Shown here: positions 8,974 to 17,877 of the stretch, piece by piece
Layout: the number at the start of each line of letters is the position of its first letter
Numbering within the stretch: position 1 is the first letter of the stretch
Assembly: GCF_015477805.1 (NCBI RefSeq)
Contig: NZ_JADLQL010000002.1
Coordinates: forward strand, 124,001-188,000
Direction of reading: 5' to 3'
Source of the DNA: Nocardia flavorosea
Lineage (GTDB): Bacteria; Actinomycetota; Actinomycetes; Mycobacteriales; Mycobacteriaceae
Length of the DNA: 64,000 nt
Program-made: the position numbers and the translations under genes
The notes under the pieces: generated by a model
The model's database searches: none
What the model was told of the DNA's origin: nothing
What the model saw: only the letters and a program-made list of their open reading frames with translations

Positions 8974-9708
8974 TCAACGTTGTTCCAGCACGTCGAGTCC
9001 GAAGGCCAGCGCGAGATTTTCCGGTCGTAGAGCCTCCTCGGTGCTGCCGTGTACCAGTACTCGGCGCATGAGCAGCGCCGCCTCGTCGGCGAGTCCGGGC
9101 AGGGCGTGCAGGTCGTGGGTGGAGATCAGAACTGTCGCCCCGCCGGCGGCCAGTTCGCGCAGCAGTCCGGTGATCGTCGCCTCGGAGCGTTTGTCCACGC
9201 CTGCGAAGGGTTCGTCGAGCAGCAGGATCCGGGCGTCCTGTGCGATCCCCCGGGCCACGAAGACGCGTTTGCGCTGGCCGCCGGAGAGCCGCCCGATCTG
9301 CCGGTCCGCGAGATCGGTCAACTCGACGCGCTCCAGCGCCTCGTCCACCGCGGCCCGGTCGGTGCGGGTGGCGCGCCGGGTGAAACCCATCCGGCCGTAG
9401 CGCCCGGTGGTCACCACATCGCGGACCGACAGCGGGAACGACCAGTCCACCGCTTCGCTCTGCGGTACATATCCGAGGACCCCCGAGCGACGTGCGGCCG
9501 CCGGTTTCTCGCCGCCGATCCGTACGCTGCCGCGGTCGGGAACGACCATGCCCATAAGGGTTTTGAACAGCGTCGATTTACCGGAGCCGTTCATGCCGAT
9601 CAACGCGCAGACCCGGCCCGGGTCCACCGCCAGCCGGACACCGTCGAGCGCCTGCACCTCGCCGTAGTAGACGGTGACGCCGTCGACGTCGATCGCGGGG
9701 ACTGTCAT
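8974..9708 (-). CDS. metal ABC transporter ATP-binding protein
   Basis: This 244-residue ABC ATPase powers the adjacent permease. The Walker A is GMNGSGKSTLFK, the Q-loop region is LGYVPQSEAVDWSFP, the signature is LSGGQRKRVFVARGIAQ, and Walker B is ILLLDEPFAGVDK, followed by the switch His in STHDLHAL. The segment after the Q-loop (EAVDWSFPLSVRDVV) is typical of Mn/Zn importers. The ATG at 9708 overlaps the stop of the binding-protein gene (ATGA). The longer frame upstream lies inside that gene and is spurious. Confidence 0.93.
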   Translation of the reverse strand: MTVPAIDVDGVTVYYGEVQALDGVRLAVDPGRVCALIGMNGSGKSTLFKTLMGMVVPDRGSVRIGGEKPAAARRSGVLGYVPQSEAVDWSFPLSVRDVVTTGRYGRMGFTRRATRTDRAAVDEALERVELTDLADRQIGRLSGGQRKRVFVARGIAQDARILLLDEPFAGVDKRSEATITGLLRELAAGGATVLISTHDLHALPGLADEAALLMRRVLVHGSTEEALRPENLALAFGLDVLEQR

Positions 9709-10622
9709 GACCGGCTCCCGGTGAGTGCGGCGGCGATGGTTTCGGCATCGTGGCGGATCAGGTCCAGGTAGGTCGGGACCGGGCCGTCGGCGGCGGATAG
9801 CGAGTCCACGTAGAGGACACCGCCGAAACGCGCACCCGTGGCCTCGACGACCCGCCGCATCGGCGCATCGGAGACGGTGGATTCGCAGAACACCGCGGGC
9901 ACCTGATTGTCGCGGACGTATTCGATCACCCGGGTGATCTGCTGCGGTGTGGCCTGTTGTTCGGCGTTGACCGGCCAGATATAGGCCTCGGACAGGCCGG
10001 CGTCGCGCGCCAGATAGGAGAATGCGCCTTCGCAGGTCACGAGGGCTCGTTGCCGGCGCGGCAGGTCGCGTAGCTCGGCGACGAGTTCGTCGTGCACCTG
10101 CTGCAAGCGCTGTTTGTAGTTGTCGCCGGCGGCCCGGAACGCGGCACCGTGTTCGGGTGCGAGGCGGGTGAAGGCGGCCACCATATTGTCGACGTAGGTC
10201 TGGACGTTGAGCGGCGACATCCAGGCGTGCGGATTGGGTTTGCCCGCGTAGGCGTCGGAGGTGATGGGCACCGAGGCCACGCCCTCGCTCACGGTGACAT
10301 GCTCGGCATCGAGGTCGGCGACGAACTGCCCGAACCAGGCCTCCAGGTTCATTCCGTTGTCCAGGACGAGATCGGCTTTGGCGGCGCGTTTGATATCGCC
10401 GGGAGTGGGCTCGTAGCCGTGGATCTCCGATCCCGGTTTGGTGAGCGACTGCACCTCGAGATGTTCGCCGGCGATATTCGCGGCGATATCGGCCAGCACG
10501 GTGAAGGTGGTGACCACAACCGGTTTCCCGTCGCGCGGCAGGTGGAATGTTTCGCAGGCGGTGAGCACGACCGCCGTCGCGCAGACCGCGAGCGCAGCGA
10601 TGACCCGGAGAAATACCCGCAT
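9705..10622 (-). CDS. metal ABC transporter substrate-binding lipoprotein (MntA/PsaA-like)
   Basis: This is a 305-residue cluster A-I metal-binding protein. The N-terminus is a lipoprotein signal (hydrophobic stretch then VVLTAC), so the mature protein is anchored outside the membrane. The mature start VVVTTFTVLADIAANIAG and the metal-ligand region KPNPHAWMSPL resemble manganese-type proteins (PsaA/MntC/SitA) rather than ZnuA, because no long His-rich loop is seen. Other conserved ligands lie in VTCEGAFSYLARD and FCESTVSDAPM. It is the first gene of a three-gene operon and is preceded by a 14-base palindrome that may be the metal-repressor site. Mn versus Zn is an inference. Confidence 0.9.
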   Translation of the reverse strand: MRVFLRVIAALAVCATAVVLTACETFHLPRDGKPVVVTTFTVLADIAANIAGEHLEVQSLTKPGSEIHGYEPTPGDIKRAAKADLVLDNGMNLEAWFGQFVADLDAEHVTVSEGVASVPITSDAYAGKPNPHAWMSPLNVQTYVDNMVAAFTRLAPEHGAAFRAAGDNYKQRLQQVHDELVAELRDLPRRQRALVTCEGAFSYLARDAGLSEAYIWPVNAEQQATPQQITRVIEYVRDNQVPAVFCESTVSDAPMRRVVEATGARFGGVLYVDSLSAADGPVPTYLDLIRHDAETIAAALTGSRS

Positions 10623-10655
10623 GCCGAACCACCGCCTTCCAGTCAGAATGGTAAG

Positions 10656-10669
10656 TTCGGGTACCCGAA
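10656..10669. promoter_or_regulatory. palindromic candidate metal-repressor operator
   Basis: The perfect 14-base palindrome TTCGGGTACCCGAA ends 33 bases upstream of the binding-lipoprotein start codon, where a promoter-blocking repressor would sit. Metal importers of this family are usually controlled by a DtxR/MntR- or Fur/Zur-type repressor. The sequence is not a canonical IdeR box, so the regulator is unassigned. Confidence 0.45.
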
Positions 10670-10710
10670 TTATCAAGTTCGCGTATGGGAACCGAACCGG
10701 CCGGGAAAGC

Positions 10711-10741
10711 AAAACCGCCCCCGTGCCGGGCACGGGGGCGG
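10711..10741 (-). terminator. intrinsic terminator of the sdhCDAB operon
   Basis: An 11-base-pair perfect stem (CCGCCCCCGTG at 10715-10725 with CACGGGGGCGG at 10731-10741) and a 5-base loop lie 20 bases past the sdhB stop. On the minus strand the stem is followed by TTTT (complement of 10711-10714), the usual rho-independent layout. Confidence 0.8.
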
Positions 10742-10761
10742 TGTCGGCGGCAACGCCGGAC

Positions 10762-11535
10762 TCAGCGCGCGAACAGCAGCGCGCGCTTCACTTCCTGGAT
10801 CGCCTTGGTGACCTCGATACCGCGCGGGCAGGCGTCGGTGCAGTTGAAGGTGGTGCGGCAGCGCCACACCCCGTCCACCTCGTTGAGGATGTCCAGACGC
10901 TCCCGGGCGCCCTCGTCGCGGCTGTCGAAGATGAAGCGGTGCGCGTTCACGATCGCGGCCGGGCCGAAGTAGCTGCCGTCGTGCCAGTACACCGGGCACG
11001 AGGTGGTGCAGCAGGCACACAGGATGCATTTGGTGGTGTCGTCGAACCGGGCGCGGTCGGCCTGGCTCTGGATCCGTTCGAAGGTCGGCTCGTTACCGGA
11101 GGTGATCAGGTACGGCTTCACCGCCCGGAACGCGTCGAAGAACGGTTCCATATCGACGACCAGGTCCTTCTCCACCGGCAGGCCGCGGATCGGCTCGACA
11201 GAGATCGTGACCGGCTTACCGTTCTTGGGCAGCATGTCCTTCATGAGGACCTTGCAGGCCAGCCGGTTGACTCCGTTGATCCGCATCGCGTCGGACCCGC
11301 ACACCCCGTGCGCGCAGGAGCGCCGGAAGGTGAGCGTGCCGTCCAGGTAGGACTTGATGTAGATGAGGATGTTCAGGAACCGGTCGGTCGGCAGCGCCGG
11401 CACCTGGAACGACTCCCAGTGCTGGCCCTGCCCGTCCTCCGGGTTGAACCGCGCCACCTTGACGGTGATCATGGTCGAGCCCTCGGGCACCGGTGCCGGG
11501 TTCGCGGCTGCGGGCTTTTCGGCTACAGCGGTCAT
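10762..11535 (-). CDS. sdhB: succinate dehydrogenase iron-sulfur subunit
   Basis: This 257-residue peripheral subunit carries electrons from the flavoprotein to quinone through three clusters. Cysteine sets are visible for the [2Fe-2S] cluster (CAHGVCGSDAM) and for the [4Fe-4S]/[3Fe-4S] clusters (CILCACCTTSCPVYW and CRTTFNCTDACP). A Pro/Ala-rich leader of about 20 residues precedes the ferredoxin domain. Its ATG overlaps the sdhA stop by one base. The gene order C-D-A-B and length fit the actinobacterial SdhCDAB (type A-like) enzyme. Confidence 0.97.
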   Translation of the reverse strand: MTAVAEKPAAANPAPVPEGSTMITVKVARFNPEDGQGQHWESFQVPALPTDRFLNILIYIKSYLDGTLTFRRSCAHGVCGSDAMRINGVNRLACKVLMKDMLPKNGKPVTISVEPIRGLPVEKDLVVDMEPFFDAFRAVKPYLITSGNEPTFERIQSQADRARFDDTTKCILCACCTTSCPVYWHDGSYFGPAAIVNAHRFIFDSRDEGARERLDILNEVDGVWRCRTTFNCTDACPRGIEVTKAIQEVKRALLFAR

Positions 11536-13364
11536 CAGTACTTACGCTCCATCGGCTCGTAACGGGTCTGCACCACCGGCTTGAAGTCGAGCCGGATATC
11601 CGAGAGGAGATCCGCGCCTTCCTTGTAGGCCATCGTGTGCCGCATGAAGTTCACGTCGTCGCGGTCCGGGTAGTCCTCGCGGGCGTGGCCGCCGCGCGAT
11701 TCCTTGCGGTTGAGCGCGCCGACCACCGTGACTTCGGCCAGCTCCAGCAGGAAGCCCAGCTCGAGGGCCTCGAGCAGATCACTGTTGTAGCGTTTGCCCT
11801 TGTCCTGCACCGTGATCCGGGCGTAGCGCTCCTTGAGCGCGTGGATATCGGTGAGGGCCTGCTTGAGCGTGTCCTCGGTGCGGAACACCGAGGCGTTGTT
11901 GTCCATCGACCGCTGCAGTTCGGTGCGGATATCGGCGACCCGCTCGTTGCCGTGGTCGGACAGGATCAGCGCGAGCCAGTCCTGCACCATCTGGGCCGGG
12001 TTCTCCGGCATCTCGACGAATTCGGCGCGCTGGGCGTATTCGGCGGCGGCGATACCGGCGCGGCGGCCGAAAACGTTGATGTCGAGCAGCGAGTTGGTGC
12101 CGAGCCGGTTGGCGCCGTGCACGGAGACACAGGCGCATTCGCCGGCGGCGTACAGGCCGGGCACGATATCGGTGTTGTTGCGCAGCACCTCGCCCTGGAT
12201 GCGGGTGGGGATACCGCCCATCACGTAGTGGCAGGTCGGGAAGACCGGCACCAGTTCCTTCACCGGGTCCACACCGAGGTAGGTGCGGGCGAATTCGGTG
12301 ATATCGGGCAGTTTCTCCTCGAGGACGTCCTCGCCGAGGTGGGTCACGTCGATGTAGACGTAATCCTTGTTCGGGCCGGCGCCGCGCCCCTCGAGTACCT
12401 CGAGCACCATCGAACGGGCGACGATATCGCGGGGCGCGAGGTCCTTGATGGTGGGCGCGTAGCGTTCCATGAACCGCTCGCCGTCCACGTTGCGCAGGAT
12501 GCCACCTTCGCCGCGGACCGCCTCGGAGATGAGGATGCCGAGCCCGGCCAGGCCCGTCGGATGGAACTGGTGGAATTCCATATCCTCGAGCGGCAGGCCC
12601 TTGCGGAACACGATCGCCATACCGTCGCCGGTGAGCGTATGCGCGTTGGAGGTGGTCTTGTACATCCGGCCGGAACCGCCGGTGGCGAAGACGATCGACT
12701 TGGCGTGGAACACGTGCAGTTCGCCGGTGGCCAGCTCGTAGGCGACCACACCGGTGGCGACCGGGCCCCGCTCGGTATCGGTCATCACCAGGTCGAGCAC
12801 GTAGAACTCGTTGTAGAACTCCACGTCGTGCTTGACGCAGTTCTGGTACAGCGTCTGCAGGATCATGTGACCGGTGCGGTCGGCCGCGTAGCAGGCGCGC
12901 CGCACGGGGGCCTTGCCGTGGTCACGGGTGTGCCCGCCGAACCGGCGCTGGTCGATCTTGCCTTCGGGCGTCCGGTTGAACGGCAGGCCCATCTTCTCCA
13001 GATCCAGCACCGCGTCGATGGCCTCTTTGGCCATGATCTCCGCCGCGTCCTGGTCGACCAGGTAGTCGCCACCCTTGACCGTGTCGAAGGTGTGCCACTC
13101 CCAGTTGTCCTCTTCGACGTTGGCCAGGGCCGCGCACATACCGCCCTGGGCCGCGCCGGTATGGCTGCGGGTGGGGTACAGCTTGGTCAGCACCGCGGTA
13201 CGCGCCCGGGGGCCGGCCTCGATGGCCGCCCGCATACCCGCGCCACCGGCACCGACGATCACGACGTCGTAGCGGTGCTCCTGAACAGGCCGAGACACAA
13301 CTGTTCCGCTGGTTCGTTCGCCGCTCTCACTTGCGGCGTCGATTCGTTCGCTGCGCTCACTCAT
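11535..13364 (-). CDS. sdhA: succinate dehydrogenase flavoprotein subunit
   Basis: This is the FAD-bearing catalytic subunit that oxidises succinate to fumarate. The dinucleotide-binding start YDVVIVGAGGAGMRAA and the covalent-FAD His segment RSHTGAAQGGMCAA are present, as is the active-site region with HPTGLAGLGILISEA. With the ATG at 13364 the protein has 609 residues and an extra N-terminus, MSERSERIDAASESGERTSG, of low complexity. A GTG at 13298 (SRPVQEHRYDVVIVG) would give 587 residues, closer to homologues of about 590. I keep the ATG because an AGGAA lies upstream and the gap to sdhD is short, but the start is uncertain. Confidence 0.95.
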   Translation of the reverse strand: MSERSERIDAASESGERTSGTVVSRPVQEHRYDVVIVGAGGAGMRAAIEAGPRARTAVLTKLYPTRSHTGAAQGGMCAALANVEEDNWEWHTFDTVKGGDYLVDQDAAEIMAKEAIDAVLDLEKMGLPFNRTPEGKIDQRRFGGHTRDHGKAPVRRACYAADRTGHMILQTLYQNCVKHDVEFYNEFYVLDLVMTDTERGPVATGVVAYELATGELHVFHAKSIVFATGGSGRMYKTTSNAHTLTGDGMAIVFRKGLPLEDMEFHQFHPTGLAGLGILISEAVRGEGGILRNVDGERFMERYAPTIKDLAPRDIVARSMVLEVLEGRGAGPNKDYVYIDVTHLGEDVLEEKLPDITEFARTYLGVDPVKELVPVFPTCHYVMGGIPTRIQGEVLRNNTDIVPGLYAAGECACVSVHGANRLGTNSLLDINVFGRRAGIAAAEYAQRAEFVEMPENPAQMVQDWLALILSDHGNERVADIRTELQRSMDNNASVFRTEDTLKQALTDIHALKERYARITVQDKGKRYNSDLLEALELGFLLELAEVTVVGALNRKESRGGHAREDYPDRDDVNFMRHTMAYKEGADLLSDIRLDFKPVVQTRYEPMERKY

Positions 13365-13379
13365 GCGAGGGGGCCGTTC

Positions 13380-13811
13380 CTAACTGATGTTGGGGTCGAA
13401 GGTGAAGATGACGTAGGTGCCCACGCCCATGATCAGGATCATCGACAGCACCAGCAGCGTGTTCAGCCAGAAGCGGGTCGAATCCTTGCGCGAGTAGTCC
13501 GCGATCACGGTGCGCAACCCGTTGGCGCCGTGCAACTGCGCGAGCCACAGCATGGCCAGGTCCCAGATCTGCCAGAACGGGCTCGCCCAGCGGCCGGCGA
13601 CGAACGCGAAGTTCAGCCGTTTCACGCCACCGTCGAGCAGCAGCATGATCGCCATATGACCGAGGACCAGCACGATCAGCGCGACACCGGAGAAACGCAT
13701 GAACAGCCAGGCGTACTTCTCGAAGTTGCCGTTGGTCCGGGCCCGGGGCGAGCGCGGCAGGTCCAAGCTCGCCGGACGATCGTAGGACTTACCGAGAACA
13801 GGTGCAGTCAT
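13380..13811 (-). CDS. sdhD: succinate dehydrogenase membrane anchor subunit
   Basis: This 143-residue subunit has three hydrophobic helices (about residues 37-59, 80-100 and 115-138). A heme/quinone-region His lies in VLVLGHMAIML and a second in LAQLHGANGLR. The N-terminal 30 residues are hydrophilic. It anchors SdhAB in the cytoplasmic membrane with SdhC. Its ATG is three bases from the sdhC stop. Confidence 0.92.
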   Translation of the reverse strand: MTAPVLGKSYDRPASLDLPRSPRARTNGNFEKYAWLFMRFSGVALIVLVLGHMAIMLLLDGGVKRLNFAFVAGRWASPFWQIWDLAMLWLAQLHGANGLRTVIADYSRKDSTRFWLNTLLVLSMILIMGVGTYVIFTFDPNIS

Positions 13812-13814
13812 GGC

Positions 13815-14213
13815 TCAGTGCTCCGTCAGCAGTAGGTAGAACATGCGACCGATCGTGGGCACCAGAAGGACCACCAGCAGGCCGATGATTCCCCAGAGCA
13901 TCTGCTTCTGGTAGCGCGGCCCCTGCGACCAGAAGTCCACCAGGATGATCCGCACACCGTTGAGCGCGTGGAACAGCACGCAGAAGACCAGGCCCATTTC
14001 CATGAGCGCGACGATCGGCGTCTTGTAGAGCTCGATCGCCTCGTCGTAGATTTCGGGACTGACCCGGACCAGCGCGGTGTCCAGGACGTGCACGAACAGG
14101 AAGAAGAAGACCGTGACACCGGTGATCCGGTGCAGGGCCCAGGACCACATACCGGGGTCGCCGCGGTACAGCGTTTTGCGCTTCGGCTGAGCCGGAGCTT
14201 CTATCGTGGCCAT
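13815..14213 (-). CDS. sdhC: succinate dehydrogenase cytochrome b556 subunit
   Basis: This is a 132-residue three-helix membrane protein, the first gene of the sdh operon. The family signature SWALHRITGVTVFFFLFVHV contains conserved Arg and His residues of the quinone/heme site, and FHALNGVRIILVDF carries the second conserved His. It is followed closely by sdhD, sdhA and sdhB. An IdeR-like box about 230 bases upstream may influence transcription. Confidence 0.93.
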   Translation of the reverse strand: MATIEAPAQPKRKTLYRGDPGMWSWALHRITGVTVFFFLFVHVLDTALVRVSPEIYDEAIELYKTPIVALMEMGLVFCVLFHALNGVRIILVDFWSQGPRYQKQMLWGIIGLLVVLLVPTIGRMFYLLLTEH

Positions 14214-14905
14214 AGAGTCTCGGTGCCTCCAACATCGTTGATGGACCCGGTCACAGATCCCGGCACCGAGTGCGGTGGCGCCGGGATTCGGTGACGCACC
14301 AGCCGGGGTGTGACAGGGCCCTATCCCGGGGCCGCGGTCGCTGGGCTCGCCGCCGCCGAACGTGTAACCGATCTGTTCTGGACTCTAATCCCCTTACATT
14401 GGGGGAACTAATTCGGCGTGCCGTGCGTTGCGGGGTTATCAGGCAGGTTAGGCTGCCCTTTGTAAGGTCGCCACACGGTTACGCGGCGGGTCGCCCACGC
14501 CCATCCGAGCCGGGATTTCGAACCCCCCGCAACCCGGCATTATTCACGTAAGACATTGCCCGACAAGGACTTTCGAAAAACCGAAAGTTTTAACGCGACC
14601 GCAGCCCCAATTCCGCCGGCACGGAATGCTCTCGATGCCGGGGTCGCCATTGTGCGCCGGACCGGTGTGCAAAATGTCTCAGCGGAACGGGTCAAGTTAC
14701 CCGAGAGTAGCCGAAGGATCGGGCGGCCGGTGAAGTTCCGCGGAAATCGCGCCCCGTGCCCGGACGGAGTGACAGACCCTGTGCCCGGTGCCCTCGCGAA
14801 CCTCCGAACCGAACGCCTGCTTCCGGTGTTCGATCGCGATGGCAGGTGACAGGCTGGATACGAGAAAGCCGACCGGCAGGCCGATCACACCCCGCGGGAG
14901 CACGT
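14214..14905. other. divergent sdhC-cdd intergenic region
   Basis: Almost 700 bases separate the divergent sdhC and cdd genes. I see no convincing gene or structural RNA. The region holds the candidate IdeR-like box at 14443-14461. A CCCC-TTACATT-GGGG hairpin near 14391 and a small low-GC hairpin CTTTCG-AAAAA-CCGAAAG followed by TTTT (about 14570-14592) are also visible. The stretch 14540-14700 is clearly less GC-rich than its surroundings, as expected for promoter DNA. Confidence 0.45.
14443..14461. promoter_or_regulatory. candidate IdeR/DtxR iron box upstream of sdhCDAB
   Basis: The 19-mer GCAGGTTAGGCTGCCCTTT matches the established IdeR consensus TTAGGTTAGGCTAACCTAA at 13 of 19 positions, including the whole core AGGTTAGGCT. 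It lies about 230 bases before the sdhC start. Iron control of a three-cluster, heme-containing enzyme would be logical, but the right arm is degenerate, so the site is tentative. Confidence 0.35.
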
Positions 14906-15301
14906 ATGGATATCGACTGGACAGGGTTGCGGGCGCAGGCCCGTACGGCGATGGGCAGGGCCTACGCGCCTTACTCGCGGTTCCCGGTAGGAGCGGCGGG
15001 CTGGGACGGGGAAGCGATCTCGATCGGCTGCAATGTGGAGAACGTGTCCTACGGGCTGGGGTTGTGCGCGGAATGTGTCCTGGTCGGCAACCAGCGCACC
15101 CGATCGGCGGCGCGCCTGATCGCGGTATCGGTCTGCGATTCGCGGGGTGAGATCCTGCTGCCCTGCGGTCGCTGCCGGCAGGTGCTGTACGAGTTCGGCG
15201 GGAAAGAACTCCTGATCGACCACTCCGCCGGCCCGGTCGCACTGGGCGATCTGCTCCGCGACGCTTTCGGCCCGGACGACCTCGCGGCCGGCCGCACCTG
15301 A
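14906..15301 (+). CDS. cdd: cytidine deaminase
   Basis: This 131-residue homotetrameric-type zinc enzyme deaminates cytidine and deoxycytidine to (deoxy)uridine. The zinc site and catalytic Glu are seen in CNVENVSYGLGLCAECV (Cys-Ala-Glu) and in LPCGRCRQVLYEFGG (the CxxC ligands). The ATG at 14906 follows GGGAGCACGT. The open frame extends upstream to 14756, but that part is not conserved. It begins a salvage block with deoA and add. Confidence 0.93.
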   Translation: MDIDWTGLRAQARTAMGRAYAPYSRFPVGAAGWDGEAISIGCNVENVSYGLGLCAECVLVGNQRTRSAARLIAVSVCDSRGEILLPCGRCRQVLYEFGGKELLIDHSAGPVALGDLLRDAFGPDDLAAGRT

Positions 15302-15432
15302 TCGGTATCCCCGGCGTTGCCGGTCAGCGGCACTGTCCGTGTGACGGCGCTCCACGCGAGCCCGCCTCGTCGGCTGCCCACTGATTCGGGTACGACCGGA
15401 ATCTCCACGCGACCGCGCGGGTTGGTTCCGGT

Positions 15433-16434
15433 ATGACTGTTCCCCTCTCCGTGCTCGATCTGGCCGCCGTCGCCGCCGACGGATCGCATCGGCAGGCCCT
15501 GGCCGATACCGTGACCGTCGCCCGCGAAGCCGAACGGCTGGGGTACCGCCGGTTCTGGGTGGCCGAGCACCACGGTATGCCGGGGATCGCGAGTTCGGCG
15601 CCGCCGGTGCTCATCGCAGCCGTGGCCGCGGCGACCGAACGGATCCGGGTCGGTTCCGGTGGGGTGATGCTGCCCAACCACGCTGCCCTGGTGGTCGCCG
15701 AACAGTTCGGGACGCTGGTCGCGCTGTACGGGGACCGGATCGATCTCGGCCTGGGCCGGGCCGCGGGAACAGACCCGTTGATCTCGGCGACCATCCGGCG
15801 CGGCGCCACCGCCGAAGCCGTCGAGGATTTCCCCAAACAGGTAGTGGAGCTGCTGGCCTATTTCGGCACCATCCCGCCGCTCCGGGGCGGCCAGGGCGAC
15901 CGGATCCGGGCGATACCGGGCGAGGGCGACCCGCCCGAGATGTGGCTGCTGGGTTCCAGCGATTTCAGCGCCCGGCTGGCCGCCATGATGGGCCTGCCGT
16001 TCGCCTTCGCCCACCATTTCGCGGGCGGACGCACTACGCCCATGGTCTTCGAGCTGTACCGGCGCGAGTTCCGCCCTTCGGAGGTACTGAGCGAACCACG
16101 GTCGATGCTGGCAGTGGCGACGGTGGTCGCCGATACCGAAGCCGAAGCCCGCCGCCGGACGCTGCCGCAGAGTCTGGTGCAGTTGCGGATGCGCACCGGT
16201 CAGCTGCCGCAGCGTATCCCGACGCTGGAGGAAGCAGAAACGTACCCGTGGTCGGACGCCGAGAACGCATTCGTCGACGACCGCAACGCCGACCAGGCCA
16301 TCGGTACCCGCGAGCAGGTCATCGACCGCCTCGACACGCTGGTGAAGGAAACCGGCGCCGACGAGGTCATCGTGGCGCCCACCGGCCCCACCGTGCAGCA
16401 CCGAATCGAAACCCTGCGTGCGCTACAGGCATGA
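15433..16434 (+). CDS. LLM-class flavin-dependent oxidoreductase
   Basis: This 333-residue TIM-barrel oxidoreductase belongs to the bacterial luciferase-like monooxygenase superfamily (YhbW type). Family features are the start [15 protein letters not shown], the segment [41 protein letters not shown], and [11 protein letters not shown]. It would use FMNH2 or F420; the substrate is unknown. It sits between cdd and deoA on the same strand without obvious functional relation, and each gene has its own intergenic gap. Confidence 0.88.
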   Translation: MTVPLSVLDLAAVAADGSHRQALADTVTVAREAERLGYRRFWVAEHHGMPGIASSAPPVLIAAVAAATERIRVGSGGVMLPNHAALVVAEQFGTLVALYGDRIDLGLGRAAGTDPLISATIRRGATAEAVEDFPKQVVELLAYFGTIPPLRGGQGDRIRAIPGEGDPPEMWLLGSSDFSARLAAMMGLPFAFAHHFAGGRTTPMVFELYRREFRPSEVLSEPRSMLAVATVVADTEAEARRRTLPQSLVQLRMRTGQLPQRIPTLEEAETYPWSDAENAFVDDRNADQAIGTREQVIDRLDTLVKETGADEVIVAPTGPTVQHRIETLRALQA

Positions 16435-16578
16435 GCACGCGCACCGTCGACGGCTACCGTGCCCGAAGGTTCACGATGAGATCGCGGGCCTCGAGCACGG
16501 GGTCCTGGGCCGGTCTCGCGGCGGCGCCGGCGAACCGGGCCATATGCCTTCTGCCGCGCCCGCTGCGAGACTGAGGAC

Positions 16579-17877
16579 GTGACGGTACACGACGCGATAT
16601 CGATCATCAGGGCGAAACGGGACGGCGGCGAACTCACCGACGAACAGATCGACTGGGTCGTCGACGCTTTCACCCGGGGCGAGATGGCCGACGAGCAGAT
16701 GTCGGCATTGGCGATGGCCATCGTGCTACGCGGGATGAACCGCCGCGAAACCGCACGCTGGACCCGCGCGATGATCGACTCGGGCCGCCGGCTGGACTTC
16801 ACCGGCCTGCCGCGGCCCACCGTCGACAAACACTCCACCGGCGGCGTCGGCGACAAGGTCACGCTGCCGCTCGCCCCACTGGTCGCGGCCTGCGGCGCGG
16901 CGGTTCCGCAACTGTCGGGCCGCGGGCTGGGCTACACCGGCGGAACCTTGGACAAGCTGGAGTCGATCCCGGGCTGGCGCGCCGATATCGACCCGGCCCG
17001 GATGCGCGAAATCCTCACCGACCCGGCCGCCGGCGCCGTGGTGTGCGCCGCCGGCGCCGACCTGGCACCGGCGGATAAACGCCTCTACGCCTTGCGGGAC
17101 ACCACGGGAACGGTCGAATCGATACCGCTGATCGCAAGTTCGATCATGAGCAAGAAGATCGCCGAGGGTACCGCCGCCCTCGTGCTCGATGTGAAGGTCG
17201 GCGCGGGCGCCTTCATGCCGACCCGGGCCCAGGCGCACGAACTGGCCACCACGATGGTCGAACTGGGCGCTGACGCCGGAGTGCGCACGGTCGCATTGCT
17301 GACGGCCATGGATACACCGCTCGGCCGCACCGCGGGTAACGCGCTGGAGGTCGCCGAAGCGGTGGAGGTGCTGGCCGGCGGCGGCCCGGCGGATCTGGTC
17401 GAACTGACCCTGGCGCTGGCCCACGAGATGGTCGCGCTGGCCGGACTGGACACCGATCCGGCACAGGCGCTCGCCGACGGCCGCGCAATGGATCATTGGC
17501 GCGCCATGATCCGCGCCCAGGGCGGCGACCCGGAAGCGCCGTTACCGGTCGCGAAGCACACCGAAACCCTGTCCGCGCCCACTTCCGGCACGCTGACCGG
17601 GCTGGACGCGCGCGCTGTCGGGATCGCCGCGTGGCGATTGGGCGCCGGACGAGCCCGGCAGGGAGACCCCGTCCAAGCGGCCGCGGGTATCGGCCTGCAC
17701 GCGACCGTCGGCGACCGGGTGACGGCCGGCCGGCCGCTGCTCACACTGCACACCGACACCCCGGAAGCACTACCCGCCGCTCGCGAAGCGCTGGCCGAGG
17801 CGATCACCATCAGCCCGAGCGCCCCCGAACGCCAGGGCCGCGGGCCCCTGATACTGGACCGCGTCGGCCCGAGCTGA
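16579..17877 (+). CDS. deoA: thymidine phosphorylase
   Basis: This 432-residue pyrimidine nucleoside phosphorylase converts thymidine or deoxyuridine and phosphate to base and deoxyribose-1-phosphate. The phosphate-binding signature is in VDKHSTGGVGDKVTL, and the base-binding segment SGRGLGYTGGTLDKLESI follows. The C-terminal alpha/beta domain is complete. It starts at GTG (16579). With cdd and add it forms the deoxynucleoside catabolism block known in the same order, though on one strand, in mycobacteria. Confidence 0.95.
   Translation: MTVHDAISIIRAKRDGGELTDEQIDWVVDAFTRGEMADEQMSALAMAIVLRGMNRRETARWTRAMIDSGRRLDFTGLPRPTVDKHSTGGVGDKVTLPLAPLVAACGAAVPQLSGRGLGYTGGTLDKLESIPGWRADIDPARMREILTDPAAGAVVCAAGADLAPADKRLYALRDTTGTVESIPLIASSIMSKKIAEGTAALVLDVKVGAGAFMPTRAQAHELATTMVELGADAGVRTVALLTAMDTPLGRTAGNALEVAEAVEVLAGGGPADLVELTLALAHEMVALAGLDTDPAQALADGRAMDHWRAMIRAQGGDPEAPLPVAKHTETLSAPTSGTLTGLDARAVGIAAWRLGAGRARQGDPVQAAAGIGLHATVGDRVTAGRPLLTLHTDTPEALPAAREALAEAITISPSAPERQGRGPLILDRVGPS

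Noticed and set aside
11493..13835. 780-codon plus-strand open frame opposite sdhA
   Set aside because: Antisense shadow of SdhA; rich in His, Gly, Val and Asp runs typical of reverse-strand frames in high-GC genes.
14570..14592. small hairpin CTTTCG-AAAAA-CCGAAAG with T-run considered as a terminator
   Set aside because: No plus-strand gene lies upstream and the stem is only six pairs of mixed composition, so no transcript to terminate is evident.
14270..14849. two short plus-strand ORFs in the sdhC-cdd gap
   Set aside because: No ribosome sites and no recognisable protein character; the region looks like promoter DNA.
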